This document shows positions 51,801-57,212 of a DNA stretch of 64,000 nt, piece by piece. The stretch is from positions 7,904,001 to 7,968,000 of the forward strand of contig OX291562.1 of NCBI GenBank assembly GCA_946406115.1, in the 5' to 3' direction. The translations under genes were made by a program, and so were the position numbers. This stretch comes from Apoda limacodes. Taxonomy: Eukaryota; Arthropoda; Insecta; Lepidoptera; Limacodidae. Numbering within the stretch: the stretch's first letter is position 1; the number at the start of each line of letters is the position of its first letter. Below the pieces are notes generated by a model, which did no database searches, had not been told where the DNA came from, and was given only the letters and a program-made list of their open reading frames with translations.

Positions 51801-51965
51801 AACACTCCACGAGAAGAGGAGAAAGAGAAACCAGTAGTGAAGAAGGCGACAGTCGTGCTCACCGAACCGAAGAACCACACAACAGTGGTACCAGGGCGGA
51901 CTGAACAGGTTTCCCAGAACAGCAAATCTTCTAAACACAAAGGGAGATTATGCCAAATATTGTGA
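15725..51965 (+). CDS. cGMP phosphodiesterase Pde6, 16 exons, 5' incomplete
   Basis: This gene hydrolyses cyclic nucleotides, chiefly cGMP in the fly orthologue. Exons: 15725-15838, 21963-22080, 42978-43104, 43465-43583, 45441-45706, 47243-47419, 47918-48094, 48558-48683, 48902-49019, 49136-49227, 49308-49631, 49909-50062, 50209-50368, 50986-51206, 51389-51560, 51782-51965. All introns are GT-AG and phases join without a break (2649 nt, 882 codons plus stop). In order: GAF-A (about residues 15-190, with an NKFDE-type NKTDG..F...DVE), GAF-B (about 200-405), then the catalytic domain (about 480-765) with [23 protein letters not shown] (fourth metal ligand) and MQVGFID (conserved Gln). The basic tail ends KGRLCQIL, a CaaX box whose final Leu favours geranylgeranylation, so the enzyme is probably membrane-anchored like fly Pde6. 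No initiator ATG was found; the first exon(s) lie upstream. Confidence 0.93.
16663..17043. mobile_element. Short inverted-repeat element (MITE family T), copy 1
   Basis: The left arm 'atacacttcgcggcgtctcg' and right arm (inverse of 'gaggcgcagcgaagtgtat') form ends of about 50 bp that also include 'ttcatacaaacgaattt'. The right flank is TTAA (17044-17047); the left flank has decayed. It sits inside a family S copy, with 'ggcgtggaatttctacgtca' immediately to the left. Sister copies are at 24033-24409 and 54968-55319. No coding capacity. Confidence 0.75.
17745..18218 (+). repeat. Dispersed repeat family S, near-complete copy
   Basis: It contains 'gccagcggctccgcccgccc', 'gttatcggcgtggaa', 'gctataacaagctatagc', 'ttcccgtgggaact', 'cccgatccgtccagtggctt' and the end 'tataacattagtaggattt'. 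It is non-coding and lies in Pde6 intron 1. Confidence 0.75.
18363..19117 (+). repeat. Dispersed repeat family G, full-length copy
   Basis: It starts 'agccaaatgcgtgtcggact' and ends with 'gacagacggacagacggaca' and 'ggatacggaaccctgaaaaa'; the word ggttcc/ggaacc near both ends forms short inverted termini. The central part is GC-rich (18650-18770), giving an incidental 80-codon frame. No domain is recognised. Confidence 0.7.
19617..19980 (-). repeat. Family S-related repeat, minus orientation
   Basis: It begins 'ctatactaataaacaatatt', contains 'ctactggaccgatttgaaaa' and 'accgcgggaaaatg', and ends 'cctacgccgataacgaaatt' and 'gcgcgagcgaagcagctggc', the complement of the GCCGCTTCGCTCGC head found in this repeat class. 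Non-coding. Confidence 0.6.
20950..20994. repeat. Perfect 18-bp inverted repeat
   Basis: The arms 20950-20967 (starting tcaaaattcaat) and 20977-20994 are exact complements around a 9-base spacer. It could form a hairpin in DNA or in the Pde6 pre-mRNA. No flanking transposon ends were recognised. Confidence 0.85.
21963..22080 (+). CDS. Pde6 exon 2: GAF-A core
   Basis: Bounded by 'ttttacag' and 'acag|gtaataat'. In frame it gives [20 protein letters not shown] and [13 protein letters not shown], the standard strand-helix order of GAF-A. Phase 0 in, phase 1 out, joining exon 3 across the giant intron. Confidence 0.92.
22100..22865 (+). pseudogene. Unassigned retroelement polyprotein remnant
   Basis: Across three frames the text reads [20 protein letters not shown] and [68 protein letters not shown] and [14 protein letters not shown]. 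The consistent order with frameshifts shows a decayed C-terminal part of one protein. The sequence type is familiar from retroelements of many invertebrates, but the clade cannot be named from the sequence alone. Confidence 0.6.
23110..23345 (+). repeat. Dispersed repeat, fragment
   Basis: The text 'ttttgacgtgacaacgtctt' through 'tttttgaagtcggttattta' looks like an interspersed element end; its terminal word is the inverse of 'aaccgacttcaaaaaaggag' at 24586. No coding capacity; class undetermined. Confidence 0.4.
23500..23900 (-). pseudogene. CR1-like LINE remnant (family Z)
   Basis: The reverse strand reads [20 protein letters not shown], closely matching [17 protein letters not shown] in the copy at 10380-11395; 'tggaacaacttaccctc' (reverse of about 23562-23578) corresponds to the LWNxLP segment. 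Several stops and frameshifts make it non-functional. Confidence 0.6.
24033..24409. mobile_element. MITE family T, copy 2, flanked by TTAA
   Basis: Arms of about 53 bp: the left end starts GAGGATACACTTCGCGG and the right end, inverted, starts GAGAATACGATACGGAG; both continue to TACAAACGAATTTCTCA. TTAA flanks both sides (24029-24032 and 24410-24413), consistent with a piggyBac-type target. The centre is AT-rich and non-coding. Confidence 0.8.
24585..24663. repeat. Short dispersed repeat at the broken edge of LINE J
   Basis: The text 'aaccgacttcaaaaaaggag' and 'tatgttcgacgggtatat' recalls the end of a common lepidopteran repeat. It directly abuts the point where the reverse-strand LINE J coding sequence stops, so it may mark the insertion or rearrangement that removed the rest of that element. 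Confidence 0.45.
24700..26115 (-). pseudogene. LINE J ORF2: endonuclease, frameshifted, RT truncated
   Basis: The likely start is the Met of [12 protein letters not shown] (26115). The apurinic-like endonuclease is recognisable from [37 protein letters not shown] and [10 protein letters not shown]. After GDLNCKHLQ (stop at about 25660) a deletion and frameshift intervene; a second frameshift lies near 25570. The last family-specific text is [13 protein letters not shown] (about 24700), the entry to the RT fingers; palm and thumb are absent. It cannot make a working enzyme. Confidence 0.85.
26244..27891 (-). pseudogene. LINE J ORF1, zinc-knuckle nucleocapsid-like protein, frameshifted
   Basis: The first segment (from ATG 27891) reads [19 protein letters not shown] and passes to the main frame (27569-26244, 441 codons) across a frameshift near a G run at about 27605. 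The main frame has a Lys-rich and Pro/Ser/Ala-rich stretch, then three CCHC knuckles ([39 protein letters not shown]). A further frameshift near 26300-26500 separates the usual end of the protein ([20 protein letters not shown]). Family proteins bind element RNA. Confidence 0.82.
28791..29984. other. No gene seen
   Basis: 28830-28990 resembles degraded repeat text of moderate GC content and the rest is AT-rich. Neither strand shows a supported exon, RNA gene or element boundary. Confidence 0.4.
29985..30125 (+). repeat. Family G, 3' end fragment
   Basis: It runs from 'gcaacagaaatacatcttct' through 'atcacggttcatgagataca' and 'cagacggacggacagcggag' to 'gggtacggaatcctaaaaa', matching the last part of the copy at 37988-38397. 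Confidence 0.75.
30765..31195 (+). pseudogene. LINE family X, 3' fragment
   Basis: In frame: [49 protein letters not shown], with a stop in the middle (LEPKS then stop). This matches the C-terminal part of copy B (39555-39900). The tail is A-rich near 31185. It is 5'-truncated, as is usual for LINEs. Confidence 0.8.
31247..31826 (-). repeat. Family G-like repeat, minus copy
   Basis: The right end 'gtacggaaccctcggtgcac' and 'cacacttggccggtttt' is the inverse of the family G head. The interior contains two loosely similar halves beginning 'caagcttgtaagtcaacg' (31312) and 'caagcttctaagtcaatg' (31564). No gene is contained. Confidence 0.6.
32053..32282 (+). pseudogene. LINE family X, 3' terminal fragment
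   Basis: 'cagagaaacttcctcccgcg' to 'catcaggcggaccgtaagat' followed by an A-rich tail corresponds to the last ~200 bp of copy B in the opposite orientation ([18 protein letters not shown] region and 3' UTR). Confidence 0.8.
32645..33250 (-). pseudogene. LINE family X, internally deleted copy
   Basis: The 3' end is near 32645 ('aagcttgcggtccacctgat'); the C-terminal coding part extends to about 33080. It then jumps directly to early RT sequence ('ggagaggagagaggtaatag', homologous to 40880-40900), so most of the palm and thumb is missing. Confidence 0.75.
33850..35735 (+). pseudogene. LINE family Y copy 1, RT palm to 3' end
   Basis: The frame from about 33855 gives [40 protein letters not shown] and the catalytic [10 protein letters not shown], then [28 protein letters not shown] and SYGILMWG. 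A frameshift near 34500 moves the C-terminal part to another frame (34463-34843). The 5' half (endonuclease) is absent. 34860-35240 is GT-rich, and the copy ends in 'tttaagtttgagtttg' (about 35735). Confidence 0.8.
35736..36645 (+). pseudogene. LINE family Y copy 2, C-terminal fragment
   Basis: It starts within the segment [20 protein letters not shown], directly after the tail of copy 1. It continues [17 protein letters not shown], a frameshift, [20 protein letters not shown] and [13 protein letters not shown], and ends 'gactttgactttgacttt' (about 36625-36642). The head-to-tail arrangement suggests insertion into the simple repeat tail of copy 1. Confidence 0.8.
36897..37205 (+). mobile_element. 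tRNA-headed SINE, near full length
   Basis: The head has an A-box-like 'tagtggtcgagggg' and a B box 'ggttcgaacccc' (36961-36972). The body holds 'ggaaaacatcgtgaggaaac' and 'cacaagccgcactgggcccg', text familiar from many moth genomes. It ends 'cccaacagtggggacgtatg' and 'ggctggcgacatat'. Confidence 0.8.
37206..37987. other. No gene seen
   Basis: AT-rich intronic DNA; the phrase 'ggggaccgagctttgctcg' near 37290 recurs in other repeats of this class. No element boundary could be fixed. Confidence 0.4.
37988..38397 (+). repeat. Family G, complete short copy
   Basis: Head 'cggccaagtgcgagtcggac' and 'cgcacgaagggttccatagg'; tail 'acggacggacagtggagtct', 'taatagggttccattttt', 'ggtagggaaccctaaaaa'. 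The terminal GGTTCC/GGAACC words form short inverted ends. This is the best-defined copy in the window. Confidence 0.8.
38880..39070 (-). repeat. Family G-associated repeat, minus copy
   Basis: Reading in reverse, 'aaaaccagccaagttttaga' is followed by 'ccaataccaccttaaattac', 'agcgccatctagc', 'gtttgttggaaacgatattc' and 'aaagttaagcaaacgc'. This parallels 42573-42700 but without the 5S-like continuation. Confidence 0.6.
39487..41575 (-). mobile_element. LINE family X, copy B: 5' end joined to RT, endonuclease deleted
   Basis: On the minus strand: 5' UTR from about 41575 to 41009 (homologous to copy A), an abrupt junction near 41000, then reverse transcriptase and C-terminal region, 3' UTR and a terminal A run (39489-39506 on the + strand as T). 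This is the most complete RT of family X here. Confidence 0.85.
39555..40955 (-). pseudogene. LINE family X reverse transcriptase (one frameshift, no endonuclease)
   Basis: Frame 1 (40955-40314) reads [65 protein letters not shown] and the active-site [13 protein letters not shown] frameshift near 40310 leads to frame 2 (40304-39555): [45 protein letters not shown] and [14 protein letters not shown]. The catalytic D-D pair is present, but the missing endonuclease and the frameshift make it inactive on its own. Confidence 0.85.
41946..42150 (-). repeat. Family G-like end fragment
   Basis: 'agggttctttagacaacaag' and 'ccgtccgtctgtctgtttgt' recall the inverted 3' end of family G (GGACAGACGGAC... 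GGAACCCT). The remainder to 42570 is AT-rich with nothing recognised. Confidence 0.5.
42571..42848. repeat. Repeat with inverted family G heads enclosing a 5S rRNA-like segment
   Basis: The left head 'aaaccggccaagtgtgagac' (42572) and inverted right head 'gcgcgagtccgacttgcact' and 'ttgccgttttt' (42811-42843) flank 42690-42738. That middle segment reads 'gttaagcaacgtcgggctta' then 'ttggatgggtgaccgctta', strongly resembling the internal-promoter half of eukaryotic 5S rRNA. It is a fragment, not a functional 5S gene. Confidence 0.65.
42978..43104 (+). CDS. Pde6 exon 3: GAF-A
   Basis: Acceptor 'tttctccag', donor 'caag|gtaggc'. In frame it gives [20 protein letters not shown] and [20 protein letters not shown], the standard GAF-A middle with a G-V-G-V-A-G turn. 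Phase 1 in, 2 out. Confidence 0.92.
43465..43583 (+). CDS. Pde6 exon 4: GAF-A, NK of the NKFDE motif
   Basis: Acceptor 'tttttcag', donor 'gatg|gttagt' (an unusual +3 T). In frame: [20 protein letters not shown], then [20 protein letters not shown]. The NK pair opens the NKFDE-type motif of cGMP-binding GAF domains. Confidence 0.92.
43584..45440 (+). other. Pde6 intron 4
   Basis: It contains a T run at 43687-43703, AT-rich DNA without recognisable features to about 44900, then a LINE X fragment. No alternative exon is supported. Confidence 0.6.
44905..45190 (-). pseudogene. LINE family X, 3' fragment
   Basis: 'ggcaaacaagctaacggtcc' to 'ccgcagcctatagacgctta' is the 3' end; 'gttgaactgagtcaaaaggg' matches copy B near 39961-39976. 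An internal gap relative to copy B removes part of the C-terminal coding region. Confidence 0.8.
45441..45706 (+). CDS. Pde6 exon 5: end of GAF-A, linker helix, start of GAF-B
   Basis: Acceptor 'ttgtttccag', donor 'aatct|gtgagt'. In frame: [20 protein letters not shown] (completing the F...DVE part of the NKFDE motif), [20 protein letters not shown], the connecting helix, then [20 protein letters not shown]. The last 43 bases are the source of the tandem array in the following intron. Confidence 0.93.
45664..46699 (+). repeat. Decayed tandem array seeded by exon 5 end and its splice donor
   Basis: The unit 'aagatgtgctgttttta' + 'ctggacactgatcattgtga' + 'atctgtgagtaccacaaatc' + 'ttttctcttcttcaataa' (45664-45740 is the exon/intron original) recurs about 13 more times, starting near 45746, 45802, 45876, 45956, 46032, 46114, 46181, 46253, 46326, 46410, 46477, 46560 and 46633. 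Units are 56-84 bp. From 46114 alternate units are alike, giving a two-unit period of ~140-157 bp. GTGAGT recurs at about 46156, 46292, 46453 and 46602. Reading through the true donor meets TAA at 45737. Confidence 0.9.
47243..47419 (+). CDS. Pde6 exon 6: GAF-B
   Basis: Acceptor 'cttacag', donor 'cgtg|gtatgt'. In frame: [54 protein letters not shown]. The Pro-rich insert is a variable loop of GAF-B. Phase 0 both sides, 59 codons. Confidence 0.92.
47918..48094 (+). CDS. Pde6 exon 7: GAF-B
   Basis: Acceptor 'attccag', donor 'caag|gtacct'. In frame: [40 protein letters not shown] and VAQLINK, equivalent to exon 4 of GAF-A. Phase 0 both sides, 59 codons. Confidence 0.93.
48558..48683 (+). CDS. 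Pde6 exon 8: end of GAF-B
   Basis: Acceptor 'tttttag', donor 'aaag|gtacta'. In frame: [42 protein letters not shown]. It ends GAF-B and begins the long helix leading to the catalytic domain. Confidence 0.93.
48902..49019 (+). CDS. Pde6 exon 9: linker to catalytic domain
   Basis: Acceptor 'tttttag', donor 'cacg|gtaaga'. In frame: [37 protein letters not shown]. The LSYHATAS segment is characteristic of the PDE5/6/11 group. Phase 0 in, 1 out. Confidence 0.92.
49136..49227 (+). CDS. Pde6 exon 10: start of catalytic domain
   Basis: Acceptor 'tttctag', donor 'cgat|gtaagt'. In frame: [31 protein letters not shown], the N-terminal helices of the PDE catalytic fold. Confidence 0.92.
49308..49631 (+). 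CDS. Pde6 exon 11: catalytic metal-binding site
   Basis: Acceptor 'attttag', donor 'ccag|gtatca'. In frame: [27 protein letters not shown] (catalytic His), [37 protein letters not shown] (the HDxxHxGxxN metal site), [20 protein letters not shown]. This is the most conserved exon, 108 codons, phase 0 both sides. Confidence 0.96.
49909..50062 (+). CDS. Pde6 exon 12: catalytic domain
   Basis: Acceptor 'gttttag', donor 'gaat|gtaagt'. In frame: [61 protein letters not shown] is the PDE helix that closes the substrate pocket. Confidence 0.94.
50209..50368 (+). CDS. Pde6 exon 13: catalytic domain, fourth metal ligand
   Basis: Acceptor 'attttcag', donor 'acag|gtggga'. In frame: [20 protein letters not shown] (Asp of TACDVSA binds metal), [30 protein letters not shown]. 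Phase 1 in, 2 out. Confidence 0.95.
50369..50985 (+). other. Pde6 intron 13 with a LINE X scrap
   Basis: At about 50735-50825 'agctccctaggtattacgga' and 'catccataggctacggtgac'-like text is a heavily decayed plus-strand family X 3' fragment. The remainder is AT-rich. Confidence 0.55.
50986..51206 (+). CDS. Pde6 exon 14: catalytic domain C-terminal part
   Basis: Acceptor 'aattttag', donor 'acag|gtatga'. In frame: [20 protein letters not shown] (with the purine-selecting Gln), [40 protein letters not shown]. It closes the catalytic domain. Confidence 0.95.
51389..51560 (+). CDS. Pde6 exon 15: C-terminal tail
   Basis: Acceptor 'atttcag', donor 'ccag|gtaaaa'. In frame: [57 protein letters not shown]. 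Low complexity, Ser- and Lys/Arg-rich. It leaves at phase 2, which both the CaaX exon (51782) and the downstream exon (52629) can continue. Confidence 0.9.
51782..51965 (+). CDS. Pde6 exon 16: C-terminus with CaaX box
   Basis: Acceptor 'tcctgcag'. In frame: [52 protein letters not shown], stop (TGA 51963-51965). The ending is a basic patch plus Cys-aliphatic-aliphatic-Leu, a prenylation signal; fly Pde6 is known to carry a CaaX end. A strong donor (attg|gtgagt) lies at 51982/51983, just after the stop. Confidence 0.9.
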
Positions 51966-52628
51966 CGTTTAAGTTTCAATTGGTGAGTACGCAATTTTTT
52001 TTAGAGAAATACAACTTTCCTTACCTCTAACAATGGCCGTGCCGCCCTGAGTTTTGAAAACGCGAACTTCACTCTAGAACTATCCTACTGTTCATCGGTT
52101 CTGCAAGCCAAATGTTTTGCCTATTCCCAATGTTTTCTGTCAAGGTCATTCTAGTTCTGTGTTGTCACATGCTATTTTTTTAAAATTTTCATTCAAAAAC
52201 ATCAATTATATTTTAAAGTTAAATCCATGATTTAACTACAAAATGTTGTTTAACTACAACTTAAAACCTTTAGGGCTTGCATGCGTAATCATGTTGTTTT
52301 TGCTAGAAATCGCCAGAAGTGGCAATAGTTGCGGAAATACTAACAGGCTTAGTAGCTGACAGTATCAAATCTGATTGGATGCAATTTTAGATAGATAGAT
52401 TAGATGTAAGTCGCTAGTGATCACCAAAAGTATCGACAGTCACGGAAGCCGGATTAGAAGCTGACAGTCACAAATCAGACGCAACTGCATCTAGCTCAGA
52501 TACACGTGTCAAACCGGGCTATTTGGCAACTGTAAGCCGCTAGTGTTCGGTGGACACTATATCAGTTAACTATATATTGTGTTTATTATTTGTATGTATT
52601 TTAATAGTTATTGTTTTTTCTTCTACAG
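51966..52628 (+). other. Candidate 3'-UTR intron / alternative-splice interval
   Basis: A donor at 51983 and acceptor at 52628 ('tcttctacag') define a possible intron after the stop codon. It contains two diverged direct repeats (about 52309-52390 and 52424-52555) sharing 'gctgacagt..caaatc' and 'taagycgctagtg'. No conserved domain is encoded. Confidence 0.5.
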
Positions 52629-52689
52629 GTCTAGCCAAAGCAGTACCGATAAGCTAGACCGAGTGAAACCGTCCCAGTCTATTGACTAG
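52629..52689 (+). CDS. Candidate alternative last Pde6 exon without CaaX
   Basis: The acceptor 'ttttcttctacag' is strong. Joined to exon 15 (phase 2) it reads R then SSQSSTDKLDRVKPSQSID and TAG at 52687-52689. If used instead of exon 16, the protein loses the CaaX box and would be soluble. It may equally be only the 3' part of a spliced 3' UTR. Confidence 0.45.
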
Positions 52690-53048
52690 TTCACCTTAAT
52701 TTTTCTAGTGTATAAATGAGAACGTTGGCTAACTTCAAGTTAGTACTTAGTACTGTTTACATTCCTACTGTCAAATTTGGCAATTAGTAGATGATAGGCT
52801 GAAATTTCTTCATCAACCGTTTGAACTTCAATTTCAATGTATCCTGTTTAATGACTTTTAGTAATATAAATAGGAGTATTTCAAACTATTTAGATATTTT
52901 AATTCTTATTTACCTAATATTCAGTCAAAAAGATTATCAAAGATAGCTCTGTTCAAACGGGTGACAAAAGAGGAATTAATTTTAGTGTAGTAATTTATAT
53001 AAGCGTCAATTTGACGGCAAATTATTTTCTGTAATTAACTTTAAACTA

Positions 53049-53054
53049 AATAAA
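53049..53054 (+). promoter_or_regulatory. Candidate polyadenylation signal, Pde6
   Basis: A canonical AATAAA followed within 20 bases by a U/GU-rich element. It would give a 3' UTR of about 360-1100 nt depending on the splice form. Confidence 0.5.
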
Positions 53055-54834
53055 TGTCTTTGATGTGTTATAAAATAGACTGTGATCTAGTAATACTTCA
53101 CGTGTTTCTATTAACTTTACTGTACACTTAAAGGCTGATGTGATGATTTTTTGAAGTACTTGCAAAGATTTGTAAGAATGAGGAAATACAGAAATTTTGT
53201 CACTTAAAGGCAACGGAAGCATAATGGAAATCGACAAATATTTAATGTTGGAAATGGAAATAATAAAAAACAACGTGGATGGTATTATAATAAATATCAA
53301 ATCCATTTCAATCTTTCTTAAAATTAATAGATACTTTAAGTTCTTAATTCAAAGTTACTAAGAAATCATTTATTTCTACTTTACGCTTATTTATCTGATC
53401 AATCATTATTTTTTAATATGAAAGTATTATTTTGATGCTAGTCCAGTAGTTTTACTTTTTATTTTTCACATTGTTACAATTAAATAAGTTACCGTTTTAT
53501 GAAAACGTTACGTCCAGTTTGCTTATGAAGCTTTGATTGTGCAATATTTAACTATATGCAAGATATTTTATTATTCTAAGAAATACATTTGTGATTTAAG
53601 ACAATTATTTATTATGAAAATAAGTGGATATCTATATCAATTCAGCAAATTTCTTTGCGATACAAATAGCTTAATTCTTCTGATTATGTCTAGAGACTCT
53701 GGAGTAAATAGAGCCATTTTTGCTACTTGCATTTTTCTGTCAGAACATGGATATGCCATTTTCAAAACGGTTTTAATACCAGAGAATCGTAAAAAACCAA
53801 ATATAAATATAGTTTTCATTTAAGCATATATAAAAAAGCCTAATTTAGATATTTGCACGTATAAAACAGCTGAAATTCATTTAATATTAAAAACTGTTTC
53901 TTTTAAATGGTATACGTCCATATTGACATATACTTTTAAGATCAATGACCCGAAATGTCTCTGCTTACTCCGATCTCTGATCATGACATATGAATAATTA
54001 AATTAAAAGTTTAAATTTTTCTTCAATCTTCCATTGTTAATAGTGTACGATACTATGTTTCAACATAAATGTATACGAATGCTTGTTGAATTTCTAAATT
54101 AAAAATAAATTTGTGTTTAGCTCCTTAACAACCAAATAGCGTAAAACTTCTTTCAATTTGTTGTCATTTTGATTAATAACTTTTACTAAACTGTAAGTTT
54201 AATGTTACCACAAATCAAAAGGTACCTAACTATGATTTGACAAATTAAGAGATTTAATCAATTAACATTAAATAATTGTATGCTTAGTTTTTAGAAGATT
54301 TCTTTATTTATTTACTAAACATATACAATTGTTTTTGTAGATAATACTATGGTTGTCAATTCAAAATAATTTTCGCTAAAATACATAAAGTATGTTTACT
54401 GTCTTCTATTACTACAAGTATGTATAACAGAAGTATTTGAAGCGTTTTTTTTCTATTAAGTGTTTAGATTTTACAGTTTTTTTCTTACACACTTAAATCA
54501 CGTAATACTCCTATTTTCCAAATGATTTTCATAATACTGTAAAAAGTTCGGATGATACGAGTTACGAGATAGCTATAGAACTAAAATATATCAGAAGATT
54601 ACTATTATTCCCAAGATATATATATGTAGACTGGTAATGAACATTCCACGTTTATTATTTATACTCGTTACGTTCGGTAAATTAAAATTAAGTATTTATT
54701 TATTTTATTTTATAATTATATATTAAATTAATATTTGGAACAAAATTTACTTACTAGTAAAATTCTAAATTGACGATGTCATTCTAAAAGTGTCTTGTTA
54801 TAAATCTGTAAAAAGTTATGACTGTGTTTCGACA

Positions 54835-54840
54835 AATAAA
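54835..54840 (+). promoter_or_regulatory. Alternative distal polyadenylation signal, Pde6
   Basis: A second AATAAA followed by a UG-rich segment, just before the DNA turns to repeats at about 54960. Confidence 0.4.
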
Positions 54841-54967
54841 ATGTTGTGAATGAATTTATATTATATTATTTAACCCTTTAGAGAGATTCTGTAGCAAAAG
54901 TATTGTTGATTTTATTATACTGAGTTAGGCTGGCGTTTGGTTTAGCAATTGCGTTTGTTTCATTTCA

Positions 54968-55319
54968 GAGAATAGCATTCGCGACGACTTACAGCGTGCT
55001 TCATACAAACGAATTTTTTACTTATTTTTGACACTTACAAATCAAACACCATGAAATTTTGAAGACGTGCTCTAGGATTAAAATAATATCAAGGTGTCAG
55101 TTTTCCAATAAATTATAAATTTAAAAAGCTATACAAATTATCTCGAATATTTTAAAAATTAATAAAATTTTCTTTAGGGTTTTGGAAAACCACAGACATA
55201 GATATCCAGCTTAAGATCATGCCTACTAATTTTTACAGTGTTTGATCAGTAAATGTCCAAAACAAGAAGGAAATTCGTTTCTATGAATCAGGCTGCGAGG
55301 CACCGCGAATCGTACCCTC
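54968..55319. mobile_element. MITE family T, copy 3
   Basis: The left arm 'gagaatagcattcgcgacga' and inverted right arm ('cgcgaatcgtaccctc') continue to 'catacaaacgaatttttt' and its complement. TTAA is intact on the right (55320-55323) and has become TTCA on the left (54964-54967). Non-coding. Confidence 0.75.
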
Positions 55320-55985
55320 TTAAGAGAAGTAAAAGCCACACCTGGATTAAGATAAACAAAACTTTGTGTTAGCTCGTGCGTGTATAAAATGCTTCATCAC
55401 CTGAAGTAGTGATATAGAAATGAAACGACATCTTTGGATGATCAAGTTAGACTGACTTTATTTAAAGCAACTACAGTGAAATGGAGCACATTGAATCACT
55501 AAATGGACTGACGCATCTAAGAACATTAGTATTAGAATATGCTCTGAGCTAGGATAATCCAGTACCCAGCAATAGACTCAGATCTTTCGTAATTTACCTT
55601 AGCAACAAACTTATCAAAAGAGTAAGTTTCTTTTTATTACTGTTAAATATTTTTTACGCATTAAGTCATGTTTAGGCCCTTAATGAATTTATAAATGTGT
55701 TGCTGCTCTGCTCCTGAAGATACGCAAATTAGCAAAACTAATTATATATAATATTAATAAGAGGCTAAAAAGAAAGCTCGTGTTTTAATGTGATGATTTC
55801 TTGTTCTAATGTGAGGACCCCGATACCTAATAAAATTCAGTTATATACTTATTACGTACATCATGTTTTATTCAAGTCTCCAAAAATAAGTCGGTTAAAA
55901 ATCCAACATCATACGCAGCAGGTATAAAACATAGGCGACCCAAAAGACCCCTGTAGCTTCAATTAGCAATTGTTGCAGTCATTTA
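55320..55985. other. No gene seen
   Basis: AT-rich DNA between the MITE and the LTR element; the left boundary of the LTR element is not defined and may lie here or further right. Confidence 0.35.
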
Positions 55986-57194
55986 AAGTTATTTTTTGTA
56001 GAAGATTCTAAAAACCGGCCACGCTTTCGGAGTAATGCGAAACACATGTGTCAGACTCGGGTAAGTTTGCGTGGGAACGCAATCTTGGCGCGAAAAACAA
56101 GACGCGCGAAGATACGTAAGCGTGAGTAGCGGAGCGTGCTGTAGTTGTCCCTATCACTCTAACGACCGTGCACTGGCGGAGCCAATCCGAGTGACGAGTC
56201 GAGATAGCTAGCAAAGAGGAAGGATGAAGAGGGGTCATCGGCTTTATTGCGAGAGCAATAAAGGCGAAGTTACTAAACTTTAAACGAGTTACAGAGTATG
56301 CTGGTATAGTTGTCTACAGTGAAAAATATGGCGCGAAAAGAGGAAGAGAGCATAGAAAATGGGAAGGTTGCGGCAGTCAATTTTTGGCAACGGTTGGCAG
56401 TGGTCAGCTTTTGAGTTAAGTATCTTAGATCTTCATCTGACTCATAATTGCAATTGTTTTAATTTGTGTACTAACGTTTTTATCCTGACAGTTCTGATTT
56501 ACTCCAGGCTCGGAGAGCCCATCCGAACCCGTAATTTAATTAACGTAAATAACTATTCGACGCTTATTGTAATTTTGTGAGAACTTTTGTTTGTTTCTAA
56601 GTGTCGTATTTTCAGACTGTAACGTAGTTTGGTCTAGATAGTCCTTGTGTAAAAAAGGAAAGCGCTTTTCGGAAAGGCCTTTCTGGATTGAGGGTGATTG
56701 ACCTTTTACCATCTTCGGTCATTCATTGGGCAAGCCTTAATTTCTGATCTCTGAAGCCTAAACTTCGTGGAACAGAAATTACGACTTTGGAGACAAGGAA
56801 AGGACTATCTATTTTCCCAAAAGGGAGATTTTTCTTTTGCAGCAGACAACGTCTTTTGTGTTCAAAATATATACACTTGTATCTGTACCAATTCCAGGTG
56901 AATAAAACGAGATAAAAGAGTGGATAATTTCCGGTAGTACGAGTTTTCAAGGGAGATACACAACATAGCTGAGCTGAAACGAGAGGGAGAGAAAGAGATA
57001 GAGAGAGTCTACGCACGACTGTAAACCAGTAAGTGGAATTACCATAATCTAGTTTAGGAATCATAGGCACTATATACAATATAGGTGTAGGTTTAATAAT
57101 TGGTTATCGATAAACAACTCTCCGCGTCTTTACGTCCGTAATTTAAAACAAAGTAGCGTCAATCAATTCATTAAGGCCTTAGGACTTCACAAAG
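55986..57194 (+). repeat. Region containing the 5' LTR of the Ty3/gypsy element
   Basis: The 5' LTR must end just before the primer-binding site, probably at 'gacttca' (about 57189) or within five bases of it. Its start cannot be fixed because the matching 3' LTR lies outside the window. The interval contains AATAAA-type signals (56253, 56904) and purine-rich tracts (56969-57006). Confidence 0.5.
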
Positions 57195-57212
57195 TGGTGC
57201 CGTGACCAGGAT
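57195..57212 (+). other. Primer-binding site for tRNA-His
   Basis: TGGTGCCGTGACCAGGAT is the exact complement of the 3' end of insect tRNA-His (…ATCCTGGTCACGGCA plus CCA), as remembered from the conserved tRNA sequence. It marks the start of minus-strand synthesis and hence the end of the 5' LTR. Confidence 0.8.

Larger units (their letters stand above)
52690..54967 (+). other. Probable Pde6 3' UTR and downstream AT-rich DNA
   Basis: AATAAA at 53049-53054 is followed by a GU-rich stretch ('tgtctttgatgtgtt'), and AATAAA at 54835-54840 by 'atgttgtgaatgaat'. Either could end the transcript. Open frames here (up to 96 codons) have no recognised domain. Confidence 0.5.
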
